Assembly: GCF_025996515.1 (NCBI RefSeq)
Contig: NZ_BLRH01000060.1
Span: forward strand, 1,364,001-1,428,000
DNA length: 64,000 nucleotides
Origin: Rhizohabitans arisaemae
GTDB taxonomy: Bacteria > Actinomycetota > Actinomycetes > Streptosporangiales > Streptosporangiaceae
Direction of reading: 5' to 3'
Below the pieces are notes generated by a model that did not search any database, was not told where the DNA came from, and worked only from the letters and a program-made list of their open reading frames with translations. Shown piece after piece: positions 8,100 to 16,646 of the stretch (position 1 is its first letter; every line of letters starts with the position of its first letter). Both the position numbers and the translations under genes were made by a program.

Positions 8100-9661
8100 T
8101 GCTCGGAAGACTGATCGCCGCCGCGGCGCTGGTGCTGAGCGGCCTGCATGCGCCCGCCGCGGCGAACGCCGCCGTCAACGACACGCAGAGCGAGTGGCTC
8201 ACGAAGTACAGCGCACTGGAGTCGCAGATCGGGCACACCGCCTATCAGAACCCCGACAGCGCCAATCTGGCCTGGAACGAGAGCTACATCCTGCGCAGCT
8301 ACCTCGATGTGTACTCGGTCACGGGCAACACCGCGTGGCTGGACAAACTGGTCACACATACCGACCAGGTCATCGCGGATGCGGACGACCTAGACGGCGA
8401 CGGCTATCTCGGGTGGTCCACGGCGCGCTACTCCCCCGTCGAACTGCTCAATCCCGGTTTCGAGACGGCGACGACCGGCGATGCGACGCTGCCGGCCAAC
8501 TGGACCAGGTTCCAGGACACCGGAACCTACGTCTACCGGTCCACGGATGTGCCGCCCGATGTGACCGGCAGCAGATCGGTGCGCATCGTCGCCGGCGAGA
8601 ACAAGTGGAAGAAGCTCCACCAGACAGTCGCGAGCACCTATGAGGGCGGCACCCGGCACAAGCTGCGCGGATGGGGCAAGCGCACCGACCAGAGCGTCGG
8701 CAGGATCGTGCTGCGGAACGGGACGGCGACCGTCTGCATGCTGGAGTACACGACCTCCACGTGGACCTACAAGGAGACCGTGTGCGAGATGCCGGCCGGG
8801 CAGACCTACTCGGTCTGGCTGGAGCACGCGGACTACACGAAGCCGGGGTCGGCGTACTTCGACGACGTCAAGCTGAGCGGAATGTTTCCCTACATCGTCC
8901 ACGACGGCATGATCGGCCTCCCCATGGCGGAGTTCATCAGGCTGGTCCACCAGACGCCTGCTCTGGCGTCCTACGCGACCAAGGCGGCTTCGTACCGCAC
9001 CTTCCTCGAAACCGAGATTGTGCCGAGGTGGCAGCTGAGCTCCTACATCGGCAACACCTGGCATCCCATCGGGGCGACTGAGGGCCTCTATCGGCAGTCA
9101 CCCAACTTCGATGTGTTCAGCCACACCCGCCCCTCCGACGACCTGCCGTACAACATGCCGCTGGTGTTCGCCCACCTGCTCCGGGTGCTGCACTCCGTCA
9201 ACTCCGACCCGGCCTACCTCGACCGGGCCACCCGGATAGCCCACTGGGCCAGGAACGACCTCACCGTCTCCGGCACCGCCTACGTGTGGAACTACGCCAC
9301 CTACACCACCATGAAGGAAGACCTCTCCCACGCCAACATGGATCTGGAGGCGTTCCTGGAGTTCCACCGGCGGGGCAGCGTGTTCACCGCCGACGACATG
9401 ACCAAGCTGAAGAACACGTTCACGACCAAGATGTGGAGCGGTACGGTGACCGCCCCCGAGTTCTCCCGCTACGTCGACGGCACCCCTCACCCAAGCATCC
9501 CGCACAACCAGGACCACATGGACTACTACCTGCACTCCTGGGTCGAGCTCGCCGCGTTCGACCCGCAGGTACGCACCTTGGTGGTCAACAAGTACGCGAA
9601 CTTCACCCCGGAGAACTCCGGCCACCTCATCACCCTGTCCCGGCTCCTGAAGGGAGCCTGA
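8099..9661 (+). CDS. Sec-exported alpha/alpha-toroid protein with carbohydrate-binding-like insert
   Basis: 520 aa starting at the ATG that overlaps the preceding stop as TGATG. A Sec signal peptide (about residues 1-25, ending AAANA) precedes a split helical scaffold matching the upstream gene: LAWNESYILRSYLDVYSVTG near 57-76, HDGMIGLPMAEFIRLV near 268-283, and EDLSHANMDLEAFLEF near 407-422. Residues about 113-260 form an inserted beta domain beginning LLNPGFETATTGDATLPANW and ending GSAYFDDVKLSG. That framing is typical of CBM4/9/16/22-type jelly-roll carbohydrate-binding modules. So the scaffold is the same as its neighbour's, but the insert differs. It probably binds and processes the same polysaccharide outside the cell. 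The catalytic family is unresolved. Confidence 0.72.
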   Translation: MLGRLIAAAALVLSGLHAPAAANAAVNDTQSEWLTKYSALESQIGHTAYQNPDSANLAWNESYILRSYLDVYSVTGNTAWLDKLVTHTDQVIADADDLDGDGYLGWSTARYSPVELLNPGFETATTGDATLPANWTRFQDTGTYVYRSTDVPPDVTGSRSVRIVAGENKWKKLHQTVASTYEGGTRHKLRGWGKRTDQSVGRIVLRNGTATVCMLEYTTSTWTYKETVCEMPAGQTYSVWLEHADYTKPGSAYFDDVKLSGMFPYIVHDGMIGLPMAEFIRLVHQTPALASYATKAASYRTFLETEIVPRWQLSSYIGNTWHPIGATEGLYRQSPNFDVFSHTRPSDDLPYNMPLVFAHLLRVLHSVNSDPAYLDRATRIAHWARNDLTVSGTAYVWNYATYTTMKEDLSHANMDLEAFLEFHRRGSVFTADDMTKLKNTFTTKMWSGTVTAPEFSRYVDGTPHPSIPHNQDHMDYYLHSWVELAAFDPQVRTLVVNKYANFTPENSGHLITLSRLLKGA

Positions 9662-9984
9662 CCCGACCGGACGGCCGCCGGCCCGCGCGGGTCGGCGGCC
9701 GTTCCACGCCCCGATCACCTTGGCCGGAGCCTCGGCGATGTCGCGGGAGCGAGCGGGGTCGTCCATGGGCATCGACTGGCGCACCCAGACCACCGACCCG
9801 GCCGCCTCCTCGGGGGCGGGACACGGCTCGACCCGCGCACCCGCCTGGAGTGAGCGCGGACATCGTGCCCGGCGGCGGACAGCCTCCGTCGAGCGGCACG
9901 TCCTCGGCGGCCATGGCAGTGACAAGAACGGGGTGACACAGGGAGGGGTTCGTGTCGCTGATCAAGGACCTGACTGCTACGACT
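9662..9984. other. Convergent intergenic gap with terminator, otherwise no gene seen
   Basis: This 323-bp stretch lies between two convergent operons. Apart from the hairpin at its left end I see only short arginine/proline-rich frames with no family resemblance, no good ribosome site and no repeat. Confidence 0.5.
9671..9702. terminator. Strong GC hairpin after the exported-protein operon
   Basis: Two 15-nt arms (ACGGCCGCCGGCCCG and CGGGTCGGCGGCCGT) with a 2-nt centre pair with a single G-U wobble. There is no U-tract, as is common in actinomycetes. It begins 10 nt after the stop of the toroid gene. Confidence 0.65.
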
Positions 9985-10725
9985 TCACGCGTCGCCCAGC
10001 CGAACGCGGGAGCCGTAAGCGAGCATCAAGCGGTCATTGTGGTCGTCGCCGACCGGCGTGTTGGCCGAGATGAAGACCGGCGCGTCCTCACCCGCCCTCG
10101 CATAGTGGCCGACGACCTCCGTCACCAGCAGTTGCGCGATGAGTGCCCCCGTCACGCTGGAGATCGCGCCGACCGCCCCCACGCCCGACGGCAACTCGAC
10201 GACCGCGTCGCCGTACGGTGCTCCGTTGTCGATGACCACGTGCGCCAGGTCGATCAGCCGCTCACCGGGCACCCGGCTCGTGTGCGCCAGGGACGTGATC
10301 CCGACGACCTGATGCCCGCGGTCCACCGCCAGCCGCGCCATCTCCACGATCGCGGCGTTGCCCCCCGAATTCGAGATGACGACGAAAACGTCCTGGGGGC
10401 GGATGTCGGCCAGGTTCCAGATGCGCTCGGCCAGGCCTGGCACACGCTCGATCTTGGGGTCGAGGATGTCCTGCGGGGAGGCGTCACCGTAATACACAAG
10501 GTCTCGAATGCCGAGTTGGTTGGCCGGCACCAGGCCACCCGCGCGGCCCACCAGTTCCAGTGCGATCTCCCTGGAGTGTCCCGTGCCGAACGTCTGCAGC
10601 ACCCCTCCCCTCCGCAGCGCGTCGAAGATCATCTCACCGGCACGCGCTATCGTGTGACGCTCCTCGGTGAGCACCCGCTCGATCGCGGTCCGGACGATCT
10701 CCGCGTAGGCCGTCTGGTCGATCAT
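9985..10725 (-). CDS. SIS-domain sugar isomerase / phosphosugar-binding protein
   Basis: 246 aa, single SIS domain. The phosphosugar-binding signature is visible as TFGTGHSREIALELVGRAGG (residues about 40-60) and VISNSGGNAAIVEMAR near residue 115. The latter contains the Ser-rich loop that contacts the phosphate. This size and layout match the SIS_2 'sugar isomerase domain-containing' proteins often paired with a kinase in amino-sugar operons. Its ATG overlaps the stop of the ceramidase-like gene as ATGA. With the BadF/NagK-type kinase two genes upstream, it plausibly isomerises or binds a phosphorylated amino sugar in the cytoplasm. A role as a transcriptional regulator is unlikely because no HTH is present. 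Confidence 0.85.
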   Translation of the reverse strand: MIDQTAYAEIVRTAIERVLTEERHTIARAGEMIFDALRRGGVLQTFGTGHSREIALELVGRAGGLVPANQLGIRDLVYYGDASPQDILDPKIERVPGLAERIWNLADIRPQDVFVVISNSGGNAAIVEMARLAVDRGHQVVGITSLAHTSRVPGERLIDLAHVVIDNGAPYGDAVVELPSGVGAVGAISSVTGALIAQLLVTEVVGHYARAGEDAPVFISANTPVGDDHNDRLMLAYGSRVRLGDA

Positions 10726-12317
10726 GTTTCCTCCAGCAGTTCTCGTGCGGTTGTCGCGAGCAGTTCGGCGCTCCCGGCCGCCACCCGGGCCGCGAGCACC
10801 TCGTACTCTCCGCGCAGGTACGCCTCACGCGTCGGGAGGTAGCCCGGGTAGCCGTTGGCGTACCCGAGGACGATCGCGGACCCCGACGCGGCCACGGCGG
10901 CGGGCTCGGTCGCAGGACCGGACGCGGGAAGGGTTTCGTGAGCCCTCTCACCACCGGGGGTGGCCGCCTCCCCGATGAGCTCCCGGACGGCCAGGAACGG
11001 CTCGCCGGGCAGCGCCACGAGCGTGAGCCCGCCCAGCCTGGCGACACCCACTTCCGCTGCGATGCCGGAAAGGGCGCGCCCCCCTTCGGGCACGGCTCCC
11101 AAGCCGGGCCGCAGGTCGGCAGTCGGGCCGGAGGCCGGCGGAGCGTCCGCCGACGGCGGCGACCCGGGGGCCCGGGTCGTCGCGACCCGGGCTCCCTCCA
11201 GGCGGCTTCGCGCCATGCGGATCGCCACGGGGTCTCCCGCCGCCAGCGACTCCTCGTAGGCCGCGCGCAGGTCGGCCAGCAGCGCGGCCGGGTCGCCCGG
11301 CCCGGCCGCGCGGGGGAGCACGCATTCCCGAGCCGCCCACGCCACCCTCCCCAGCCCTGCCTCGGGGGCGGGCCGGGAGGCATCCCCGTGCTCACACCCC
11401 ACGGTGGGCCTGTCCACGTCTCCCGGCGAGCCCTCTCCGCATGCGCCCTCCGGAGCCGATGCCGACCCCGGCCCGCCGCTGTCCTCGGGAGTCTCCCGTA
11501 CCGTCGCCCGCCGGTCGGCTCCGCCGAGGAGTCCGACGCAGCGGTCGGCCACGAGTTCCCCCAGACGTTCCAGTTCGGCGGCGTCCTGGCCGCGCCGCGT
11601 GTGCCGGGTGCTGATGTCTCCCGCGGCGCCGGTCGCCACCACCACCCAGACACCGAGCCGTTCCCGAAGCGCACGCCGTACCGCGCCGGGAAGGTCGGCG
11701 CTCACCCTGCGGTTGGCGGCCGGGAGCACAGTCGGATGCACAGGAAGCACCACCAGCACTCCGGTGAGCCGGCCGAGGCCGTCGCGCACCGCGGCCACGT
11801 CCAGCGGCACCACCGCCTCGGCGCCCGGCAGGCTGCGGTCCGCGCCGACGTCCCGCAGCCCGCCGCTCACACCGGCACTCCACGCGCTCCGCTCGGCGGC
11901 GACCGAGGCGGCCACGGCGTGCCTCACGGCCCCGACGACGTGAGCCGACCACGGCTGCGGCGTCGCCGAACCACCGGGCACACACCCGGTCTCCGGCCCG
12001 GCGTGCGTGTGCGTGGCGGCCAGCCACAGCCGCCCGGCCTCCGGCACGGCGGCTCGGGCGGCTGCGACCAGGTCCGTGTTCACACAGATGACGTCCGCCA
12101 CCACGAGAGCGAACCGCCTGTGCCCGTCGAACCACGTGATCGCCGACACCTCCAGCGGATCCAGGGTGCCGGTCGACTTTCCCACCCGGTCGATGTAGCC
12201 GCCCATGGAGCTTCCGACCGGCACGTCCAACCGCGCCGCGCCATAGCCGATCCTCACCGTCGGTCCCCTGTCTCGATGCCCCGACGCCCACGCTGCCGTG
12301 CCGTACCCGTCTCTCAC
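10722..12317 (-). CDS. Neutral/alkaline ceramidase N-terminal-domain-like protein
   Basis: 531 aa if translation starts at the GTG at 12317, whose GTGA overlaps the kinase stop. A GTG at 12257 would begin directly with RIGYGAARLDVPVGSSMGGY, the usual N-terminus of this family, so the start is ambiguous. Seen: LDPLEVSAITWFDGHRRFAL, THTHAGPETG (zinc-binding His cluster of neutral ceramidases), VLPVHPTVL and TGAAGDIS. These motifs match the ceramidase_alk N-domain found in many bacterial sugar-related operons where no sphingolipid is expected. A low-complexity region rich in Gly/Ala/Pro occupies about residues 300-400. No signal peptide is seen. A hydrolase acting on an amide-linked amino sugar is plausible, but that is inference. 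Confidence 0.82.
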   Translation of the reverse strand: MRDGYGTAAWASGHRDRGPTVRIGYGAARLDVPVGSSMGGYIDRVGKSTGTLDPLEVSAITWFDGHRRFALVVADVICVNTDLVAAARAAVPEAGRLWLAATHTHAGPETGCVPGGSATPQPWSAHVVGAVRHAVAASVAAERSAWSAGVSGGLRDVGADRSLPGAEAVVPLDVAAVRDGLGRLTGVLVVLPVHPTVLPAANRRVSADLPGAVRRALRERLGVWVVVATGAAGDISTRHTRRGQDAAELERLGELVADRCVGLLGGADRRATVRETPEDSGGPGSASAPEGACGEGSPGDVDRPTVGCEHGDASRPAPEAGLGRVAWAARECVLPRAAGPGDPAALLADLRAAYEESLAAGDPVAIRMARSRLEGARVATTRAPGSPPSADAPPASGPTADLRPGLGAVPEGGRALSGIAAEVGVARLGGLTLVALPGEPFLAVRELIGEAATPGGERAHETLPASGPATEPAAVAASGSAIVLGYANGYPGYLPTREAYLRGEYEVLAARVAAGSAELLATTARELLEET

Positions 12318-13240
12318 CGCTCGAACTTCCTGACCAGCGTCTGGTAGCGCCCGAGTCCCGCGGTCGCGGCGATGACGGCCGCACCGGTCAGCCCGTCTCC
12401 CGCGGGTGGGGCGATCCGGGCTTGCGGCAGCCTTGTACCCAACCGTCCTTCGAACGCCGCGCGCAGGATCGGGTCGCGCAGCAGGCGGCCTGTCCACGAC
12501 ACGGGCACCTGCGCGGTCCCCGAGAAGCAGCAGGCCGCGGCGGCGACGCTGTCGGCGAGTTCGTGTCCCGCCGCCTCCACGATGGCGAGGGCGGTCTCGT
12601 CGACCGCGGCCAGTTCGAGAACGTGTACGGCGAAGCCCGCGACGCGCGCCACCGCGTCGTCGGCGAGGTAGAGCCGCTCCGGCAGGCGGCCGAGGTCGCC
12701 GAGCACCTCGTGCGCCCGCGCGGTGAGCGGCCCCGGCGCCAGGCGCCCGTCGTACCCGCGGTAGGCGGCCTCCAGGCCTCGGCTGCCGATCCACAGGCCG
12801 CTTCCGGCGTCGCCCAGCAGGAATCCCCAGCCGTCCACCTGCCTGGTCGCGCCGCAGGCGCCCACCCCCAGCGCCACGGCTCCCGTGCCCGCGGCCAGCA
12901 CCACACCAGGCCGCCCCTGGAATGCTCCCGCGTGCGCGGTCACGACGTCGCCCGTGACCAGGACGCGCCGCGCCGGGATGGCGTCGAGCAGCCGCCGGGC
13001 CAGTTCCTCGTGGGCGGCGACCGTCCCGAGCAGCGAGGTCAGCCCGAGACAGAGCGAGCCGAGCCGGGTTTTCGGCGGATCCAGACCCCGCCACGCCTCC
13101 AGAACGCGCGACGTGACCACGTCGACCGGCGATCCGGCCGCGTAGGACAGGCCGGCCACTTCATGGGTCCGAAGCAGCCGTCCCTCGCCGGCCAATCCGA
13201 TGCGAAGTCCGGTCTGTCCACCGTCGACAGCGATGTCCAC
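12314..13240 (-). CDS. BadF/BadG-type ATPase, N-acetylglucosamine kinase-like
   Basis: 308 aa with an ASKHA (actin-like) fold. The phosphate-1 loop is MDIAVDGGQTGLRIGL at the N-terminus, and a second glycine-rich loop appears as GVVLAAGTGAVALGVG near residue 115, followed by WGFLLGDAGSGLWIG near 140. That order (DGG-x-T, GTGA, GDEGS-like) is characteristic of eukaryotic-type GlcNAc kinases and their bacterial BadF/BadG relatives. Next to a SIS protein, it is probably the sugar kinase of the catabolic branch, phosphorylating an amino sugar released from the polymer. Its stop overlaps the GTG of the next gene. Substrate specificity is inferred only from context. Confidence 0.85.
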   Translation of the reverse strand: MDIAVDGGQTGLRIGLAGEGRLLRTHEVAGLSYAAGSPVDVVTSRVLEAWRGLDPPKTRLGSLCLGLTSLLGTVAAHEELARRLLDAIPARRVLVTGDVVTAHAGAFQGRPGVVLAAGTGAVALGVGACGATRQVDGWGFLLGDAGSGLWIGSRGLEAAYRGYDGRLAPGPLTARAHEVLGDLGRLPERLYLADDAVARVAGFAVHVLELAAVDETALAIVEAAGHELADSVAAAACCFSGTAQVPVSWTGRLLRDPILRAAFEGRLGTRLPQARIAPPAGDGLTGAAVIAATAGLGRYQTLVRKFER

Positions 13241-13269
13241 AGGAGGTCAACCCCGCTTTTCCCCGGAGC

Positions 13270-14328
13270 TTAGGGCTCCGGCCGATACGATTGCCGGTAC
13301 TCGCTCGGCGAGCATCCGACATGCCGCTTGAACACCCCGCGAAACGCCTTGGCGCTGTGATAGCCGGATCGCACGGCCACCGTGTCCACGGGCAGCGTGG
13401 ACGTGGTGAGCAGCGCCCGCGCGTGTCGCAGCCGCAGCGCCGTCAGTTGCCGCAGGAAGGTCGTCCGCCGCTCTTTCGCGAACAGGTGTGAGATGTAGTA
13501 GGGACTGGCCGACACCGCCTCGGCGACCGTCGACAGCCGCAGCCCCGGGTCGGCGTAATGCGCCGCCATGTAGCTTTCCGCCGTCGACAGGATGTTCCGA
13601 TCCGTGCGTGACGCGCGCGGCACGATGCCCACCAAGGTCTCCTCCAGCCAGATCCGCAGGTAGGAGCGCTCGTGGATCGTGCTCACCGCCATCAGCTCGG
13701 AGACCGGCAGCCGCTCGCACGCGTCCACCCAGTCGGTCGAGCCGTCGGCCAGTCGCCGCCGGTTCGCGACGTCCACGATGAACAGCAGTTCGCCCACGAG
13801 CCACCGGTGCAGCGCGCGGGGGTCGAGGTCGCGCTCCTGCGCGCACCGGTCCACCCAGCTCGCCAGCAGGCCTGCGGCCGCGCGCCGGTCGCCGGTCTGT
13901 ACGGCCCGCGCCAGTTCGGCCTCGATCCGCACCGGCGGACCGACCCGGTGGTCGTCCCACGCGGGCGCCGTGATCACGCGGTCGCCGCCCAGGAGAAGCT
14001 TGTAGGAGTTGGTGCGGCGGGCCTCGGCCTCGGACTCCGCCCTGGGTCCCGGCCGGCCGAGACTGACCGTGGCGGTGAGGTTCCCCGCTCGTCCGATACG
14101 CGCGCGCACCTCCTCGGCCAGTGCGGTCGCCCGGCGCGTGAGCCGGTCGGGGTCGGGTCCGGTGAGCACGACCAGCCACTCGTCGGCCGGCAGCCGGTCG
14201 CAGCCGGTCACCTCGCGGATCGCGTGCTCGGCCCGCTCCAGTTGCGCGGAGGCCCACTGCGGCCCGCGCGCCCTGGACTGGACCACGTAGTCGTCGATGT
14301 CGACAAGGGCACCCACGGCGTACTCCAT
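13270..14328 (-). CDS. AraC-family transcriptional regulator with cyclase-like N-terminal domain
   Basis: 352 aa. The C-terminal about 100 residues form the double HTH of AraC/XylS proteins: TVAEAVSASPYYISHLFAKE and, in the second helix pair, VAVRSGYHSAKAFRGVFKRH followed by GCSPSEYR. The N-terminal half contains DEWLVVLTGPDPDRL and ATVSLGRPGP, which resembles the degenerate GGDEF-like sensor region seen in YesN/AraC hybrids. Classical dimerisation or sugar-binding cupin motifs are absent. It sits 40 bp downstream of the FAH-family gene and 29 bp upstream of the kinase gene on the same strand. It is the only evident regulator of this locus and probably controls the uptake and degradation operons in response to a pathway intermediate. 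Confidence 0.88.
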   Translation of the reverse strand: MEYAVGALVDIDDYVVQSRARGPQWASAQLERAEHAIREVTGCDRLPADEWLVVLTGPDPDRLTRRATALAEEVRARIGRAGNLTATVSLGRPGPRAESEAEARRTNSYKLLLGGDRVITAPAWDDHRVGPPVRIEAELARAVQTGDRRAAAGLLASWVDRCAQERDLDPRALHRWLVGELLFIVDVANRRRLADGSTDWVDACERLPVSELMAVSTIHERSYLRIWLEETLVGIVPRASRTDRNILSTAESYMAAHYADPGLRLSTVAEAVSASPYYISHLFAKERRTTFLRQLTALRLRHARALLTTSTLPVDTVAVRSGYHSAKAFRGVFKRHVGCSPSEYRQSYRPEP

Positions 14329-14368
14329 GCGACCCAGGGTACGAACATATGCCGCCGATATCTATGGT

Positions 14369-15229
14369 TTAGGCGGTCCGAAATCTGACCTCATTGACGA
14401 GGGTTCCGACGCCGCCGACCGTGGCCCTCATGACATCGCCCTCGCGCAGCGGCGCGATCCCCGCGATCGTGCCGGTCGCGATCAGGTCACCGGGCATCAG
14501 TGTCATGCCGTCCGACAGGTCCGCGATCAACCGGGGGACGCCGAACACCATCTGCTTGGTGTTCGCGCGCTGCCGTACCTCCCCGTCGACCTCAAGCGTC
14601 AGGTCCAGCACCTGCGGATCGGGCACCTCGTCCACAGTCGCGAGGTACGGACCGACCGGAGCAAAGGTGTCGAACCCCTTGGACTGGTCCCATGGGACGT
14701 TCCTCGCGATGTTGGCCAGTTGCAAGTCCCTGGCCGTCATGTCGTTGAGCACCGTGTAGCCGGCCACCGCTTCGCGCCAGCGCTCGACCGGCAGGTCGCG
14801 GACGACCGAACCGATGACCACGGCCAGCTCCACCTCGTGCTCGAGGTGCGAGGTGCGGGCGGGGGCGAGGACCGGTCGGTTGTGCCCGACCAGCGCGGAC
14901 GGCGGTTTGAAGAACAGCACCGGCTCGGGCGGCACCTCAAGCCCGCTCTCCTCGGCGTGCTCCACGTAATTGAGCGCCAGGCAGCACACCTTCGTACAGG
15001 TCGCGACCGGCGGCTCGAACAGCACAGCGCCCTCGGCCAGCAGCTCGTCCGCCGACTCCCAGCGCCGCTCCACCTCCTCCGAGAGCCGATCGAGTCCGTA
15101 GTGGCCCAGCACGGCCACCGGGTCGTCGCCGCCCTCGAGCCCGCGGAGGGGGAGCAACCCGCCGCCCGACCGCCAGGCCACCACTTCCACCGGCTCGGCG
15201 GCAGCCCGCCGTATACGCCCAAGAAACAT
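14369..15229 (-). CDS. Fumarylacetoacetate hydrolase (FAH) family protein
   Basis: 286 aa. The FAH fold is clear from PVLFFKPPSALVGHNRPVL (about residues 93-112), LEHEVELAVVIGSVVRD (metal-binding Glu pair) and DMTARDLQLANI (metal-binding Asp), ending with LIATGTIAGIAPLREGD, the glycine motif before the C-terminus. The family covers acylpyruvases, 2-keto-3-deoxy-sugar-acid dehydratases and related Mg2+ enzymes in the cytoplasm. A lyase-released unsaturated uronate is converted to a 2-keto-3-deoxy acid, so a 2,4-diketo-3-deoxy acid hydrolase in this locus would make sense. That link is inference. It is transcribed away from the aminotransferase at 15336. Confidence 0.9.
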   Translation of the reverse strand: MFLGRIRRAAAEPVEVVAWRSGGGLLPLRGLEGGDDPVAVLGHYGLDRLSEEVERRWESADELLAEGAVLFEPPVATCTKVCCLALNYVEHAEESGLEVPPEPVLFFKPPSALVGHNRPVLAPARTSHLEHEVELAVVIGSVVRDLPVERWREAVAGYTVLNDMTARDLQLANIARNVPWDQSKGFDTFAPVGPYLATVDEVPDPQVLDLTLEVDGEVRQRANTKQMVFGVPRLIADLSDGMTLMPGDLIATGTIAGIAPLREGDVMRATVGGVGTLVNEVRFRTA

Positions 15230-15335
15230 GTGTCTCAGCTCACCAGCACGGCCGCGCCCTCACAAGGACCCATCCTTGCGATGGCGTCCGCCTCCTTGCG
15301 CAGTTGCTTGTCGGCCGGCCGCGAGCGGGACTTTG

Positions 15336-16646
15336 ATGGGCCCCATGACCCGGACCTTGCACAAAAGCGGCCAGATGTACGCCGAGGCGCAGCGCTACCT
15401 GGCAGGCGGCGTCTCCAGCGATGCCCGTCGGATGCCCGGCGTGCCCCTGTATGTGGACCACGCCGAAGGTTCACGCCTCTGGGACGTCGACGGCAACGTC
15501 TACATCGACTACGTCCTCGGCCAAGGGCCCGCGCTCCTCGGCCACTGCCCGCGCGAGGTGGCCGAGGCGGTCGCGGCCCAGGCGGTGCGCGGCATGGCCT
15601 ACTCGGCGCAGCACGCCGCCGAGGTCCGGGTCGCCGAACGGCTGTGCGCGATGGTGCCCTCCGCCGAACGGGTCAGGTTCAACACGGTGGGCTCCGAGGC
15701 TGTCCACGCCGCCCTGCGCCTGGCCCGCGGCTACACCGGGCGGAGCCGCGTTCTGAAGTTCGAAGGCCACTACCACGGCTGGCTCGACCCCGTCCTCTAC
15801 AGCGTCCACCCGGCGCTCGACGCGGCGGGCCCGGCGCAGGCCCCCCGCCCGGTCCCGGGCACGGCGGGGCAGCAGCCGGGCCACGCCGACGACCTGATCG
15901 TCTGCCCGTGGAACGACCTCGCGGCACTGCGCCGGACGATGGAGGCGCACGCCGGACAGCTCGCAGCGGTGATCGCCGAACCCATCCTCTGCAACACCGG
16001 CGCCATCGCCCCGGAACCCGGCTATCTGGAAGAGGTTCAGCGCCTCTGCCGCGAACACGGCACACTGCTCGTCTTCGACGAGATCATCACCGGCTTCCGC
16101 CTGGCACCCGGCGGCGCTCAGGAGTTTCTCGGCATCACCCCCGACCTGTCGGTCTTCGGCAAGGCGATGGCGGGCGGGATGCAGGTCTCCGCCCTCGTGG
16201 GCAGGGCCGAGGTCATGGACCACATCTCCACGGGCCAGGTCGCCCACGCCGGCACCTTCAACTCCCACCCCGTCGGCATCGCGGCGGCCGAGGCGACCCT
16301 GCGCATCCTTGACCGGCGGCGCGAGGCGGTCTACGGCACCCTGTTCTCGACCGGGGCCGAACTCATGGAGGGGTTGCGCGCCGCAGCCGCCAAAGCCGGC
16401 GTTCCCCTGCTGGTGGACGGTCCCGGCCCGGTGTTCCAGACGTACTTCACGGATGCTTCCGCCGTACGAAATTATCGCGATTTCGCCGCGACGGACCGGG
16501 CCATGATGTCCCGCCTGCACGCGGCGCTGCTCGACCGGGGCGTCAACATGGTGCCCCGCGGGCTGTGGTTCATGTCGACCGAGCACTCCTCAGCCGACAT
16601 CGACGCCACCGTCGACGCCTTCAGCTCCGCACTCAAGGTGATGTGA
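15336..16646 (+). CDS. Class III PLP aminotransferase, glutamate-1-semialdehyde-aminomutase-like
   Basis: About 436 aa. Early motif YLAGGVSSDARRM and GNVYIDYVLGQGPALLGHCP match the GSA-aminomutase-like group, in which the N-terminus binds the substrate carboxylate. FDEIITGFRLAPGGAQEFLG carries the PLP-ring Asp, and VFGKAMAGGMQVSALVG carries the Schiff-base lysine. The protein differs from HemL in having longer inserts (PRPVPGTAGQQPGHADDLIV), so it is more likely an aspartate/amino-sugar-type aminotransferase than the tetrapyrrole enzyme. The start is chosen at ATG 15336 with GGGA 5 nt before it; ATG 15345 is also possible. The gene is divergent from the FAH-family gene and may share its regulation. 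Confidence 0.85.
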   Translation: MGPMTRTLHKSGQMYAEAQRYLAGGVSSDARRMPGVPLYVDHAEGSRLWDVDGNVYIDYVLGQGPALLGHCPREVAEAVAAQAVRGMAYSAQHAAEVRVAERLCAMVPSAERVRFNTVGSEAVHAALRLARGYTGRSRVLKFEGHYHGWLDPVLYSVHPALDAAGPAQAPRPVPGTAGQQPGHADDLIVCPWNDLAALRRTMEAHAGQLAAVIAEPILCNTGAIAPEPGYLEEVQRLCREHGTLLVFDEIITGFRLAPGGAQEFLGITPDLSVFGKAMAGGMQVSALVGRAEVMDHISTGQVAHAGTFNSHPVGIAAAEATLRILDRRREAVYGTLFSTGAELMEGLRAAAAKAGVPLLVDGPGPVFQTYFTDASAVRNYRDFAATDRAMMSRLHAALLDRGVNMVPRGLWFMSTEHSSADIDATVDAFSSALKVM

